Source of the DNA: JBAXXL01 sp038206725
GTDB lineage: Bacteria; Bacteroidota; Ignavibacteria; Kapaibacteriales; UBA2268
Length of the DNA stretch: 64,000 bases
Assembly (NCBI GenBank): GCA_038206725.1
Contig: JBBRAO010000008.1
Span: forward strand, 17,574 to 81,573
Direction: 5' to 3'
Under the pieces are notes generated by a model. It worked only from the letters and a program-made list of their open reading frames with translations. It ran no database searches and was not told the DNA's origin. A program made the translations under genes and the position numbers. The first letter of the stretch is position 1, and each line of letters begins with the position of its first letter. Of this stretch, positions 33,946-43,714 are shown one piece after another.

Positions 33946-36900
33946 ATGAAACAATTTCAAAAAGTAAGTATTGATGGAAACACCGCGACAACGCACTCGG
34001 CTTATGCTTTTAGTGAAGTGGCGGCCATTTATCCAATAACCCCGTCTTCGGATATGGGTGAATTAGCCGATGCTTGGGCATCACAAGGTAGAAAAAATAT
34101 ATTCGGTCAAAAATTAGAAGTACGTGAAATGCAATCCGAAGCCGGTGCGGCAGGTGCTTTCCACGGTTCATTATCCGGCGGATCGTTGGCGACAACATTT
34201 ACCGCTTCGCAAGGTTTGCTATTAATGATACCAAATATGTTCAAAATAGCCGGCGAAATGCAACCCGGTGTAATACATTGTTCCGCACGTGCTATTGCCG
34301 CACAATCATTATGTATTTTCGGAGATCACTCCGATGTAATGGCTTGCCGCGGTACAGGTTTTGGTATGCTTACTTCAGCAAATCCGCAAGAAGCACAAGA
34401 CATTGCGGCTATAACACATATGACGGCTATCGAATCAAGTATTCCTTTCATACATTTCTTCGATGGTTTCCGTACTTCGCATACAGTACAAAAAATGGAA
34501 TTAATAGATTACGATACATTCGCCGAATTAGTAGATTTGGATGCGGTGAAAAAATTCCGCGCTGAAGCAATGACTCCTGATACTCCTTATTGCAAAGTTG
34601 GTGCTCAAAATCCTGACGTTTACTTCCAAGGTCGCGAAACTTCAAACTTGCAATACCAAGATTTGCCAAATGTAGTAAAATCAAATATGGCGAAATTTGC
34701 TAAAGCAACAGGTAGAAATTACGAATTGTATGAATATTATGGTGCTAAGGATGCTGAAAAAATCATCATCGCTATGGGCTCGGCTATTGATACAATCCAA
34801 GAAACAATAGATTATATGTTAGCAAAAGGCGAGAAAGTGGGCGTTATCACCATTCGCTTATACAGACCATTCGCAGTTGAAGATTTAATAGCAAAAATTC
34901 CTGCAACTGTTAAAAAAATTGCTGTTCTTGACAGAACAAAAGAACCCGGTTCAATTGGCGAACCTTTATACTTGGATATAGTAGCTTCGTTAAAAGGCCG
35001 CAATGATATCGAAATTATTGGTGGACGCTATGGTTTAGGTTCAAAAGAATTCACACCATCTATGGTGCAAGCTATTTATAAACATCTTGACAATAACGGA
35101 TGGCACGGATTCACCGTTGGTATCAACGACGACGTTTCTCATTTGTCTATACCTGTTGAAGAAGATATTGATACAGAAGACAAAAGCACAATCCGCTGTA
35201 AATTCTGGGGTTACGGTTCCGATGGTACAGTTTCCGCAGCTAAAAACGCTATCAAAATCATCGGTGATGGTACTGATAAATACGTTCAAGGTTACTTCCA
35301 ATACGATTCGAACAAATCCGGTGGTTTTACAGTATCACATTTACGTTTTGGCGACAAACCAATCCGTTCTCAATATCTAGTTAAAAATGCTGACTTCATC
35401 TCATTGAACCGTCAACAATATATCGGCCGTTATGATATTTTAGAAGGTATTGTAGAAGGTGGTACATTCGTTATCAACTGTTCTTGGAAACCTGAAGATG
35501 TATATAAGAACTTAACTGAAGATATGCAAAAAACTATTGTTAACAAGAAATTGAAAGTATATTGCATAGACGCTTCAACAATTGCTAAGAAAGTTGGATT
35601 AGGTGGAAAGATTAATACTGTTATGCAAACAGCTTTCTTCCAATTATCAAACGTTCTTCCTGCTGCAGAAGCAATCAAAATGATCAAGAAATTTGTTGAA
35701 AAACAATTCTTGCACAAAGGACAAGATGTTGTTGATATGAACTGGTCTGCAATTGACGGTACAGTTGCAAATATCTTCGAAGTTCCAATTCCTGAATCCA
35801 GCGACAAATTTGCTAAAATATTAGAACTAGTTCCTGCTGATGCCGGCGACTTCGCATGCTTTGTAGTTGATCCTGTGTTACGTCTTCAAGGTGACAATAT
35901 TAAAGTATCGCAAATGTCCGTAAATGGTACATTGCCAACTCAAACTTCACGTTGGATGAAAGATAACCGTCCGGGTAAATCACAATCTTGGTTAAGCAAA
36001 TTTGATTTCATCAATCCTGATAACCACTATTTCGATGAACCTTATGTTGAATACATCCCATCTTGCAATGGTTGCGGTGAAACTCCTTACGTTCAAGCAG
36101 TAACTCAATTATTCGGCGATCGTATGCTTATCGCTAATGCTACAGGATGTTCATCCATTTATGGCGGTTCATTCCCTAACATTCCTTATGCAAAAGACAA
36201 AAATGGTCACGGACCGGTTTGGGGTAACAGCTTATTTGAAGATAACGCTGAATACGCTTACGGTATGCGTTTAGCAATTGACCAAAATCGCTTATTATTG
36301 AACGCTGAAGCTGAAAAATTAGTTAAAATGAATATTTCTAAAGAATTGAAAGATGCATTGACTTATCAATTAGAAAACTTCAAAGCAGTTTCAAACGTTG
36401 TTAAAGAAGCAGCAGATGCAATGAAAGTTTTATTATTAAACGAAAAAGAAACAGCTGAAAACAAATACTCATTGGGTATGGTTATAAACTTGAAAGACTT
36501 CTTCGTTGAAAAATCAGTTTGGGCATTCGGTGGTGACGGTTGGGCTTATGACATCGGTTACGGTGGATTGGACCACGTATTGGCATCGGACAAAAACATC
36601 AATGTACTTGTTTTGGACACTGAAGTTTATTCAAATACTGGTGGACAAGCATCAAAATCAACACCACGCGGTGCGATAGCAAAATTTGCCGCTGGCGGTA
36701 AACAAATTGGAAAGAAAAACTTGGGTCTTATGATGACTACTTATGGTCACATTTATGTAGCATCGGTAAATATGGCCGCGGATAAAGAACAAACAGCACG
36801 CGCAATCGCGGAAGCGGAAGCTTATGATGGACCATCTATTATTATTGCTTATTCGCCTTGTATAAACCAAGGATTTGATTTGGTATTAGCTAAAAAACAA

Positions 36901-37140
36901 TCTGAAAAAGCAACAGCCTCAGGTTATTGGCCTTTATACCGTTATAATCCATTGAATAAAAAAGCATTCACTTGGGATTCTCCTGAGATCACAGAGGATT
37001 TCGATGAATATGTAGATGCTGAAGTTCGTTACAGTTCATTGGGCCGCATTGATTCTGCTGAATCAGCAAGATTGCGCGAATTAGCCAAGGAAGACAATAA
37101 ACGTCGCTTCAAAGACCTTCAATTATTAGACCAAGCATAG
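33946..37140 (+). CDS. nifJ: Pyruvate:ferredoxin (flavodoxin) oxidoreductase lacking the internal ferredoxin domain
   Basis: This is a 1064-residue NifJ/PFOR; relatives have about 1170-1230. Domain I has A-A-I-Y-P-I-T-P-S-S and domain II and the gamma-like domain III are intact. The C-terminal thiamine domain has F-G-G-D-G-W-A-Y-D-I-G and N-T-G-G-Q. Proximal [4Fe-4S] ligands are C707 and C710 (C-N-G-C-G-E), C735 (T-G-C-S-S) and C972 (S-P-C-I-N). Between P-T-Q-T-S-R-W (665-670) and C707 there is only a linker without any CxxCxxC, whereas the family carries a domain of about 115 residues with eight cluster-binding Cys. It should still oxidise pyruvate with CoA to acetyl-CoA and CO2, but electron exit must differ. 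It is monocistronic, with its own promoter and terminator. Confidence 0.93.
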   Translation: MKQFQKVSIDGNTATTHSAYAFSEVAAIYPITPSSDMGELADAWASQGRKNIFGQKLEVREMQSEAGAAGAFHGSLSGGSLATTFTASQGLLLMIPNMFKIAGEMQPGVIHCSARAIAAQSLCIFGDHSDVMACRGTGFGMLTSANPQEAQDIAAITHMTAIESSIPFIHFFDGFRTSHTVQKMELIDYDTFAELVDLDAVKKFRAEAMTPDTPYCKVGAQNPDVYFQGRETSNLQYQDLPNVVKSNMAKFAKATGRNYELYEYYGAKDAEKIIIAMGSAIDTIQETIDYMLAKGEKVGVITIRLYRPFAVEDLIAKIPATVKKIAVLDRTKEPGSIGEPLYLDIVASLKGRNDIEIIGGRYGLGSKEFTPSMVQAIYKHLDNNGWHGFTVGINDDVSHLSIPVEEDIDTEDKSTIRCKFWGYGSDGTVSAAKNAIKIIGDGTDKYVQGYFQYDSNKSGGFTVSHLRFGDKPIRSQYLVKNADFISLNRQQYIGRYDILEGIVEGGTFVINCSWKPEDVYKNLTEDMQKTIVNKKLKVYCIDASTIAKKVGLGGKINTVMQTAFFQLSNVLPAAEAIKMIKKFVEKQFLHKGQDVVDMNWSAIDGTVANIFEVPIPESSDKFAKILELVPADAGDFACFVVDPVLRLQGDNIKVSQMSVNGTLPTQTSRWMKDNRPGKSQSWLSKFDFINPDNHYFDEPYVEYIPSCNGCGETPYVQAVTQLFGDRMLIANATGCSSIYGGSFPNIPYAKDKNGHGPVWGNSLFEDNAEYAYGMRLAIDQNRLLLNAEAEKLVKMNISKELKDALTYQLENFKAVSNVVKEAADAMKVLLLNEKETAENKYSLGMVINLKDFFVEKSVWAFGGDGWAYDIGYGGLDHVLASDKNINVLVLDTEVYSNTGGQASKSTPRGAIAKFAAGGKQIGKKNLGLMMTTYGHIYVASVNMAADKEQTARAIAEAEAYDGPSIIIAYSPCINQGFDLVLAKKQSEKATASGYWPLYRYNPLNKKAFTWDSPEITEDFDEYVDAEVRYSSLGRIDSAESARLRELAKEDNKRRFKDLQLLDQA

Positions 37141-37164
37141 TATTATTCTAGGCAATAGAAATAA

Positions 37165-37203
37165 AACTGCCCGTTCGTATAAACAGATCGGGCAGTTCTT
37201 TTT
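37165..37203 (+). terminator. Rho-independent terminator of nifJ
   Basis: AACTGCCCG (37165-37173) pairs with CGGGCAGTT (37189-37197), followed by CTTTTT. It lies 24 bases after the nifJ stop. Confidence 0.88.
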
Positions 37204-37279
37204 AAAAAAAAATGGCGGTAATCCGCTAACGGGATTAGACTTTTGATAGTCTAAATTGTTCATTTATTTGAGATTACTA

Positions 37280-39079
37280 ATGGCATTATTTGCAGAATTA
37301 GGCTTATCATCAGAGATTTTAAGCGCTATTTCGGATATGGGATTTGAAGTTCCCACTCCTATACAGGAGAAAACAATTTCACATTTGCTCAACTCGAGCA
37401 ATGACCTAGTTGCCACAGCGCAAACAGGTACCGGGAAAACAGCCGCATTTGGCTTACCTATTATTCAACAAACCGATATATCTTTAAGAGAAGTACAATC
37501 AATCGTACTCTGCCCTACTCGTGAATTGTGTATCCAAATCCATAAGGATTTTAAGAAATACACAAAATATATGAAAAAGATTAAAATCACCGCCGTTTAT
37601 GGTGGTGCTAATATCGACCCCCAAATTGATGCTATTCGTTCAGGTACACACATATTAGTTGGTACTCCAGGACGCGTTATCGATTTAATCAAAAGAAAGG
37701 TGCTTAATTTAAACACCATAAAAACTCTTGTTCTTGACGAAGCCGATGAAATGTTAAATCTTGGTTTTAAAGAAGAACTAAACACTATATTATCGTTTAT
37801 GCCGAAAGAAAGGCAGACTTTACTGTTTTCAGCAACTATGTCTAATGACATAATGAGAATAGCTAATAATTATATGCACAATGCCGATGAAATATCTACC
37901 GGTAAAAAAAATCAAGGTGCCGATAATGTAGATCATACTTATTACATAGTTCACGCAAGTGATAAATATCTTGCATTGAAGCGTATAGCCGATATGAATC
38001 CCGATATTTACGCTTTAGTTTTTTGCAGAACACGTCAAGAAACAAAAGATGTAGCAGAAAAGATGATGCACGATGGATATAACGCCGATGCTTTACACGG
38101 AGATTTGTCTCAAGCACAAAGAGATCAAGTGATGAGCAGATTCCGCAGTAGAAACCTACAAATGCTCGTTGCAACTGATGTTGCGGCACGCGGAATTGAT
38201 GTGGACGATATCACACACGTAATCAATTATACTATTCCTGACGATAGCGAAGTTTATCTTCACAGAAGTGGTCGTACCGGACGCGCCGGTAAATCAGGAA
38301 AGTCAATTTCTATTATCAATGGAAGACAAAAACATTCTTTGCAGGAAATGCAAAATAGAATCGGTAAGAAATTCCTACAAGATTCAGTACCAAGCGGTAA
38401 AGATATTTGTAAACGTCAACTTTTCAGTTTGATTGAAAAAATGAAAAGTATTGACTTAGACGATTCTGATATTCACAAATATATGGATTCGATATACGAG
38501 CAATTAGAAGGTTTTTCGAAAGAAGACATCATCAAAAGATTCGTTTATGCCGAATTTAGCAGATTCCTGAATTACTACAAATATGCTCCCGATATAGCTA
38601 ACGAAGGAAAATCAAGTCGCAGTGATAGAGACAGCGGAAGAGAACGCTCCGGTAATGAACGCAGTGATAGAAGAGATCGTCGTGAAGGTAGCAAAGAATG
38701 GGACAGCAATCGCGGTAGTGACAGAAGAGATTCCAGGGACTCTCGTGATAGTCGCGGCAGTAGAGATAGCAGAGACAGCCGTGATAGTGGTAACAGAAGC
38801 GATGCAGGAGAAAGACGCCAAAAGAAAAGACCTCAAATTGATGAATTCACCCGTTTATATATTAACATCGGTTCGAAAAATAAACTTTCGAAAATTGATT
38901 TGATGGAAATGATAAACAAACAAAAAGAATTGAAAGGCATCGAAATTGGTAAAATCGAAATTGATAAAAAATTCAGTATATTTGACATAGACAGTAAATA
39001 TACAATGAAAGTTATCAGTTTGCTGAATAATGCAAAATTTAAAGGTTCTACTTTACACGTTGAAGTTGCCGAAGTTTAG
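37280..39079 (+). CDS. DEAD-box RNA helicase (DbpA/CsdA-type C-terminus)
   Basis: This is a 599-residue helicase. The Q motif is F-E-V-P-T-P-I-Q (22-29), motif I A-Q-T-G-T-G-K-T (47-54), motif II D-E-A-D (about 152), motif III S-A-T (about 181) and motif VI H-R-S-G-R-T-G-R (about 328). A strongly charged linker of repeated S-R-D/R-D-S units (about 437-515) leads to a C-terminal DbpA-like RNA-binding fold (about 523-599; R-L-Y-I-N-I-G-S-K-N-K-L). It remodels RNA, probably in ribosome assembly or cold adaptation. ATG 37280 was chosen over a TTG at 37256. Confidence 0.92.
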   Translation: MALFAELGLSSEILSAISDMGFEVPTPIQEKTISHLLNSSNDLVATAQTGTGKTAAFGLPIIQQTDISLREVQSIVLCPTRELCIQIHKDFKKYTKYMKKIKITAVYGGANIDPQIDAIRSGTHILVGTPGRVIDLIKRKVLNLNTIKTLVLDEADEMLNLGFKEELNTILSFMPKERQTLLFSATMSNDIMRIANNYMHNADEISTGKKNQGADNVDHTYYIVHASDKYLALKRIADMNPDIYALVFCRTRQETKDVAEKMMHDGYNADALHGDLSQAQRDQVMSRFRSRNLQMLVATDVAARGIDVDDITHVINYTIPDDSEVYLHRSGRTGRAGKSGKSISIINGRQKHSLQEMQNRIGKKFLQDSVPSGKDICKRQLFSLIEKMKSIDLDDSDIHKYMDSIYEQLEGFSKEDIIKRFVYAEFSRFLNYYKYAPDIANEGKSSRSDRDSGRERSGNERSDRRDRREGSKEWDSNRGSDRRDSRDSRDSRGSRDSRDSRDSGNRSDAGERRQKKRPQIDEFTRLYINIGSKNKLSKIDLMEMINKQKELKGIEIGKIEIDKKFSIFDIDSKYTMKVISLLNNAKFKGSTLHVEVAEV

Positions 39080-39106
39080 AATCTTTATTAATAAGTCTAT
39101 TTTTTC

Positions 39107-39140
39107 AACCTATCCGATTAATTTCGGATAGGTTTTTTTT
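39107..39140 (+). terminator. Rho-independent terminator of the DEAD-box gene
   Basis: AACCTATCCGA (39107-39117) pairs with TCGGATAGGTT (39124-39134), followed by eight T in total. Confidence 0.9.
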
Positions 39141-39165
39141 GCTAAATGCGATAGTTACGCATACA

Positions 39166-39206
39166 ACTCATCCGATTACTGCGAATAATTGGATGAGTGT
39201 TTTTTT
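39166..39206 (+). terminator. CTCATCCGA-family hairpin, decayed copy
   Basis: ACTCATCC (39166-39173) pairs with GGATGAGT (39191-39198), followed by GTTTTTTTT. It stands in tandem behind the main terminator and belongs to the cassette at 241 and 3209. Confidence 0.65.
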
Positions 39207-39267
39207 TATTCTGCAATCCCATAGTGATGGGAATGTTGTTAGAAATGTTGAAAATTGCCAAGCGCAC

Positions 39268-39304
39268 AAAAAATGAACCTACAAATAATATCGTAGGTTC
39301 ATTT
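39268..39304 (-). terminator. Rho-independent terminator of the repeat lipoprotein gene
   Basis: AAATGAACCTAC (39271-39282) pairs with GTAGGTTCATTT (39293-39304). On the minus strand the hairpin runs into TTTTTT (A-run 39268-39273). It lies 31 bases after the stop at 39335. Confidence 0.85.
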
Positions 39305-39334
39305 ATATATTAGATTAATCTATTCTAATTCCAA

Positions 39335-42136
39335 TTATTTTATCGGAACAAACTCCAACTTGTCTGTTGTGGTTTGACCGTTTGTAACTGTATAATCTGC
39401 TTCTTTAATTGCATACCCTTCGTGCGAAGCATTTACTATATATTTACCTGTACATAGACGTTCAAAAATAGCCCAGCCTTCACTATTTGTCGTTGTCGAA
39501 GCAATTTTTACACCCCCAAGCATTAATTTAACTTCCGCGTTTGCTACATAATGGGTAGCTTTGGTAGGGTCAACATATTGAAGCTTTAATTTACCTGTGC
39601 AAGGTGGGTCCTTTTTTGCTAAGAATTTAGTGTCTTCGACTGTTTGGTTGCAAACCTGAGTATATTTGTATTCTATATTGACATAACCTTCAGCATAAAC
39701 ATTTGCTGAATAATCGCCTTCACAAATACCTTCTATAATCGCCACACCGGTACTATTAACCTTTACTGTTTTGATTACTTTTCCGGCTTGTGTTAATTTT
39801 AGATAAGCATTCAATATAGGATCATTAGTAGCTTTATCTAAAACAATAACTTTTAAAACGCCTTTACAGCATTCTTTTTCCAATTTCACCATAGTTTTAG
39901 TTTGAGTAACTTTTTCATTGCAAGGATGAGTATATTTATATCCAATTTCTTTATAACCTTCTCTATTGATTGAGACGGAATATTCACCTACGCAAATTCT
40001 TTCCATAGCTACATATCCTTTTTCATTTGTTTTAAGGCTTTGGATTAATTTGCCATCTTTCCATAATTTTACTTCAGCTCCTACTAAAGGAGTTTTTGTG
40101 GTTTCGTCCAAAACATAAACATACAATATACCTTTACAGCAATCAGTTTCAGCTTTTTCCAAAGCTAGTGTTAATTGAATTGGATCGCATTTTTCAACAT
40201 TAACTGATTGTTCGATAACTTTATAACCATCAACGGCAACACGAACACCGTATTTGCCCATACATAAGTCACCGAAACGAACAGCACCTCCTTCGTCTGT
40301 TTTTTGCGTATTTGCTTTACCATCTGCGCCTGTTAAGCGAACCTCAGCGCCAACAATTGGTTTTTGCGTAGCTTTGTCTATTACAGTAAAATAGATTTTT
40401 CCACAACAAGGTTTGTCAGCTTTTTCCAAACTAACGGCTACTTTAATCGGATCACAATTTTCAACGACTACTTGTTGATCTACTACTTTATATCCTTCCG
40501 CGTTTATGCGGACAAAGTATTTACCCATACATAATTCGTGGAATCCTGCGGCACCGTTTTCATTTGTTTTTTGTGTAACAACAACTCTACCATCTGCCGA
40601 TGTTAACTTGATTTCAGCACCACCAATCGGTTTACCGGTGGTTTTGTCGGTAAGAATATAATAAATTTTACCGCAACAAGGATTGTTAGGAGTTTTTTCC
40701 ATAATAACGGTTAAATTTATAGGATCACAATTGGAAACTTCAACTGACTGCTCAATTACTTTATAACCTTCGCGTGATATTCTAATAGAGTATTTGCCCA
40801 TACATAAATCGCTGAATGTGGCAACTCCATTTTCGTTTGTTTTTACCGTTATTACCTTGCCGTCCGATGATGTCAATCTGACTTCGGCACCGACAATAGG
40901 TTTTTGGGTATCTTTATCATATATGGTTAAGTATATTTTTCCACAGCAAGGGTTATCAGTAACTCTTTCTAAACCAATACTAATAGGTACAGGATCACAA
41001 CCCGTTACTTTTACTTCTAAAGCAATAGGTTTGTAACCTTCAGCATTTACTTTTATCACATAATTACCGACACATAACTCGGTAAAATTCGCTTCTCCGG
41101 CTTCATTTGTAAATTGTTTAGCCAAAACAACATTACCTTTATATAAAGTAACCTCTCTCCCGCCTAAACGTTTTTCGTCAGCTTTATCATACAATTTAAC
41201 ATTGATTTTGCCGCAACAAGGATCGTCACCGGCTTTTTCCATAGCAAAAGTAACATTTAGCGGATCGCAATTAATTATATTGAAGTCTTCGATTATGGTT
41301 TTGTAACCTGTACGTTCGATACTTATCCAGTATTTACCCATACACAAACCTGTGAAGTTCACTACTCCGCGAGCATCGGTGTATTTTTTCTCAATCGCTT
41401 TATCACCATAACTGAGAACAACTTTCACTTCTGGAATGCCTGCTTTGCTTGCTTTGTCAAATATCATCATATTTACAACACCACAACAAGGGTCATCGGA
41501 ACTCTTCACAAATAGCAAATTGATATTGATAGGATCACAATTAGTTACAGTAATTTGTTTTTCAATTACAGCATAACCTTCTTTAGCTACACAAATCCAA
41601 TAGTTACCAGGACATAATTTTTCGAAATTCACCTTGCCATCTTGACCTGTCATATATGTGGCTATGACATTTCTTTCTTTGTTTAATCTGACTTCGACAT
41701 CTTTTATTGGTGCTTTTGAGACGTTATCGGCAACTGTAATGTGGATGTTTCCACAACAATCTTGATTTTGTCCTTCTTTTTCGAGAACCAATATAATTTT
41801 ATTATCTAAAGTATTCTCTAATATTGACTTCAGAGATACTTTCAGTGTTTTATATCCTGCTTTCGTAACAACAATGAATACATTGTCAACATTAGCAGGA
41901 ATATTGCTAAGCGAAAATACTCCATTTTCGTTAGCTGAGTTTGTGGCAATAATTGCATCTGATGCGTCTATTGCTTCTACTTTTGCGTTATTTATAGCAA
42001 TTCCCTCAACATTTACAACAGTTCCTGTTATGTTTATAAATCCATCCGGATTAGATGGTGTTTCACGACAGGACGTTACAAAAATCAATATCGCTGTCGA
42101 GAAGACCAATGCTAATAATAGTTTACCCTTTTTCAT
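39335..42136 (-). CDS. Lipoprotein of ten carboxypeptidase-regulatory-like repeats with conserved cysteines
   Basis: This is a 933-residue protein with lipobox V-T-S-C (C23). It consists of ten repeats of about 85-93 residues, each a carboxypeptidase-regulatory-like/Cna-B-type beta sandwich. The unit pattern is P-C-C-G-K-I-Y, then D-K-x-T-x-K-P-I-x-G-A-E-V-x-L, K-T-N-E-x-G, L-C-M-G-K-Y, E-G-Y-K-V-I-E-Q and N-C-D-P-I. The first repeat lacks cysteine and the last has fewer. Repeats 2-9 carry a Cys pair plus two single Cys at fixed places, suggesting intra- or inter-repeat disulfides. It is probably a stiff stalk anchored in the outer membrane. It sits 18 bases downstream of the phosphohexomutase and shares its transcript. 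Confidence 0.82.
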   Translation of the reverse strand: MKKGKLLLALVFSTAILIFVTSCRETPSNPDGFINITGTVVNVEGIAINNAKVEAIDASDAIIATNSANENGVFSLSNIPANVDNVFIVVTKAGYKTLKVSLKSILENTLDNKIILVLEKEGQNQDCCGNIHITVADNVSKAPIKDVEVRLNKERNVIATYMTGQDGKVNFEKLCPGNYWICVAKEGYAVIEKQITVTNCDPININLLFVKSSDDPCCGVVNMMIFDKASKAGIPEVKVVLSYGDKAIEKKYTDARGVVNFTGLCMGKYWISIERTGYKTIIEDFNIINCDPLNVTFAMEKAGDDPCCGKINVKLYDKADEKRLGGREVTLYKGNVVLAKQFTNEAGEANFTELCVGNYVIKVNAEGYKPIALEVKVTGCDPVPISIGLERVTDNPCCGKIYLTIYDKDTQKPIVGAEVRLTSSDGKVITVKTNENGVATFSDLCMGKYSIRISREGYKVIEQSVEVSNCDPINLTVIMEKTPNNPCCGKIYYILTDKTTGKPIGGAEIKLTSADGRVVVTQKTNENGAAGFHELCMGKYFVRINAEGYKVVDQQVVVENCDPIKVAVSLEKADKPCCGKIYFTVIDKATQKPIVGAEVRLTGADGKANTQKTDEGGAVRFGDLCMGKYGVRVAVDGYKVIEQSVNVEKCDPIQLTLALEKAETDCCKGILYVYVLDETTKTPLVGAEVKLWKDGKLIQSLKTNEKGYVAMERICVGEYSVSINREGYKEIGYKYTHPCNEKVTQTKTMVKLEKECCKGVLKVIVLDKATNDPILNAYLKLTQAGKVIKTVKVNSTGVAIIEGICEGDYSANVYAEGYVNIEYKYTQVCNQTVEDTKFLAKKDPPCTGKLKLQYVDPTKATHYVANAEVKLMLGGVKIASTTTNSEGWAIFERLCTGKYIVNASHEGYAIKEADYTVTNGQTTTDKLEFVPIK

Positions 42137-42153
42137 AGTTCCCTCTGATTATG

Positions 42154-43551
42154 TTATTCTATAAAATAATTTAATAATTTGTTTACCTTTTCAATACTAT
42201 CTGCTTCTGAATAAAATCTTAAAAGCGGCTCTGTTCCTGAAGCTCGAATCAATAGCCACCCATTTTCGAATATAAATTTGGTTCCGTCTTTTTCATTATA
42301 TTCTTTTACTTCGTAACCCGCAATTTGCTTTGGTTTTGATTTTACAGCCGCTAAAACCTTTTGTTTGATTTCTTCGGTTACTTTTCTATCAATTCTTCTA
42401 TAAATATGCGTGCCAAACTCTTCAGTTAACTCATCGCACATTGTTTTTAATGATTTTCCGCTTTTTGCCATAGCTTCCAAAACTAATCCCGCGTTAAACA
42501 AGCCGTCGCGCTCGGGAATATGCAGCGCGTTTCCTAAACCACCGGATTCTTCACCGCCAACGATAACATTATGAATACCATCGGTCATATACTCGGCTGT
42601 GTATTTAAATCCTACGGGTGTTTCGAACAGCTCAATATTGTGCTTCTCGCAATACTTATTTACCATAGAAGTTAAAGATACAGTTTTAACAACACAACCT
42701 CTTATACCGCGAGTTTCGTATAAATTCTTTAGTACAATCATAAATATCTTGTGAGAATCAACAAAATTGCCATCTTCGTCAACTAAACCTAATCTATCAG
42801 CATCGCCATCGGTTGCTATTCCTATGTCATACTTGCCATTTTTAACAGCGTTCATTAAACCACCAAGACACTCACCAATGGGTTCTGGATGGTCAATATC
42901 ACCAAAAGATGGATTGTAATCCGAATGAATTTCATCCGCATTTGGCAGAATATTATGAATTGTATGTATTCCGGAGCCGTGCATTGGGTCGTAAAGTATT
43001 TTAAAATTTGCTTTGTTAATACTTTCAAAATCAATTTTGGTTTTTAAATAGTTAGTATATGGAGTTTTAGCATCGAATAACTCAATCATACCCCGAACAT
43101 TATAACATTCCAAAGCATCGAAATTGAATTTTATATCCTGATCCCATATCTCGGCTAATATCTTTTCTACTTCGTCTATTTGTGAAGGGATTGCAGGACC
43201 TCCAAAATTAGCCTTGATTTTAAAACCATTATATATAGCTGGATTGTGGCTCGCCGTTATTATGATACCGATAGCCACAGCTTTCTCTTTTGTGTGAAGT
43301 GATACCTGAGGAGTTGATGAAATCCCGTCGGTCAAAAAGACTCTTATCCCTTGCCAAGCGAAAATTCTTGCTGTTTCTTCAGCGAATTCTTTTGATAAAA
43401 ATCTTGCATCATAACCGATAACCGAATTCATATTATCAGGGAATGTTTTTTTCAAATATAAGGCAGTTGCTAACGCAACTTTCTGTAAATTAACGAATGT
43501 GAAATCGCGTGCAATTTCACCTCTCCAACCATCTGTGCCGAATTTAATCAT
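42154..43551 (-). CDS. Phosphoglucomutase/phosphomannomutase family protein
   Basis: This is a 465-residue alpha-D-phosphohexomutase. It begins M-I-K-F-G-T-D-G-W-R-G and has the active serine in T-A-S101-H-N-P-A-I-Y-N-G-F-K. The metal loop is D-G-D-A-D-R-L, the sugar loop G-G-E-E-S-G-G and the phosphate loop R-A-S-G-T-E-P-L-L-R-F. It interconverts hexose 1- and 6-phosphates; glucose or mannose cannot be told apart from sequence. ATG 43551 was chosen because the 24 extra residues possible from 43623 are Lys/Asn-rich, outside the family, and overlap the promoter. Confidence 0.9.
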   Translation of the reverse strand: MIKFGTDGWRGEIARDFTFVNLQKVALATALYLKKTFPDNMNSVIGYDARFLSKEFAEETARIFAWQGIRVFLTDGISSTPQVSLHTKEKAVAIGIIITASHNPAIYNGFKIKANFGGPAIPSQIDEVEKILAEIWDQDIKFNFDALECYNVRGMIELFDAKTPYTNYLKTKIDFESINKANFKILYDPMHGSGIHTIHNILPNADEIHSDYNPSFGDIDHPEPIGECLGGLMNAVKNGKYDIGIATDGDADRLGLVDEDGNFVDSHKIFMIVLKNLYETRGIRGCVVKTVSLTSMVNKYCEKHNIELFETPVGFKYTAEYMTDGIHNVIVGGEESGGLGNALHIPERDGLFNAGLVLEAMAKSGKSLKTMCDELTEEFGTHIYRRIDRKVTEEIKQKVLAAVKSKPKQIAGYEVKEYNEKDGTKFIFENGWLLIRASGTEPLLRFYSEADSIEKVNKLLNYFIE

Positions 43552-43592
43552 GCTTTGTTTTACTTTTTTTAAAATATTAAATTTAATTTTCA

Positions 43593-43623
43593 CAAATTTA
43601 CAGTTTTTTTTGCATAATTCCAA
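43593..43623 (-). promoter_or_regulatory. Putative promoter of the phosphohexomutase operon
   Basis: On the minus strand TTG (43621-43623), a 20-base spacer and TAAATTTG (43593-43600) match the Bacteroidota consensus. This gives a leader of about 35 bases to the ATG at 43551. Confidence 0.55.
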
Positions 43624-43714
43624 TATTTTTTATAAATTTAATATGAAAAAATGTGTAAAAATGCAAATTTTGTTTTTAAAAGTGTAAAAGAAATGAATTT
43701 TGGAGCCTTGATAT

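Noticed and set aside
38612..38903. Long frames on both strands across the helicase linker
   Set aside because: They are artefacts of the repeated S-R-D/R-D-S codons in the DEAD-box gene.
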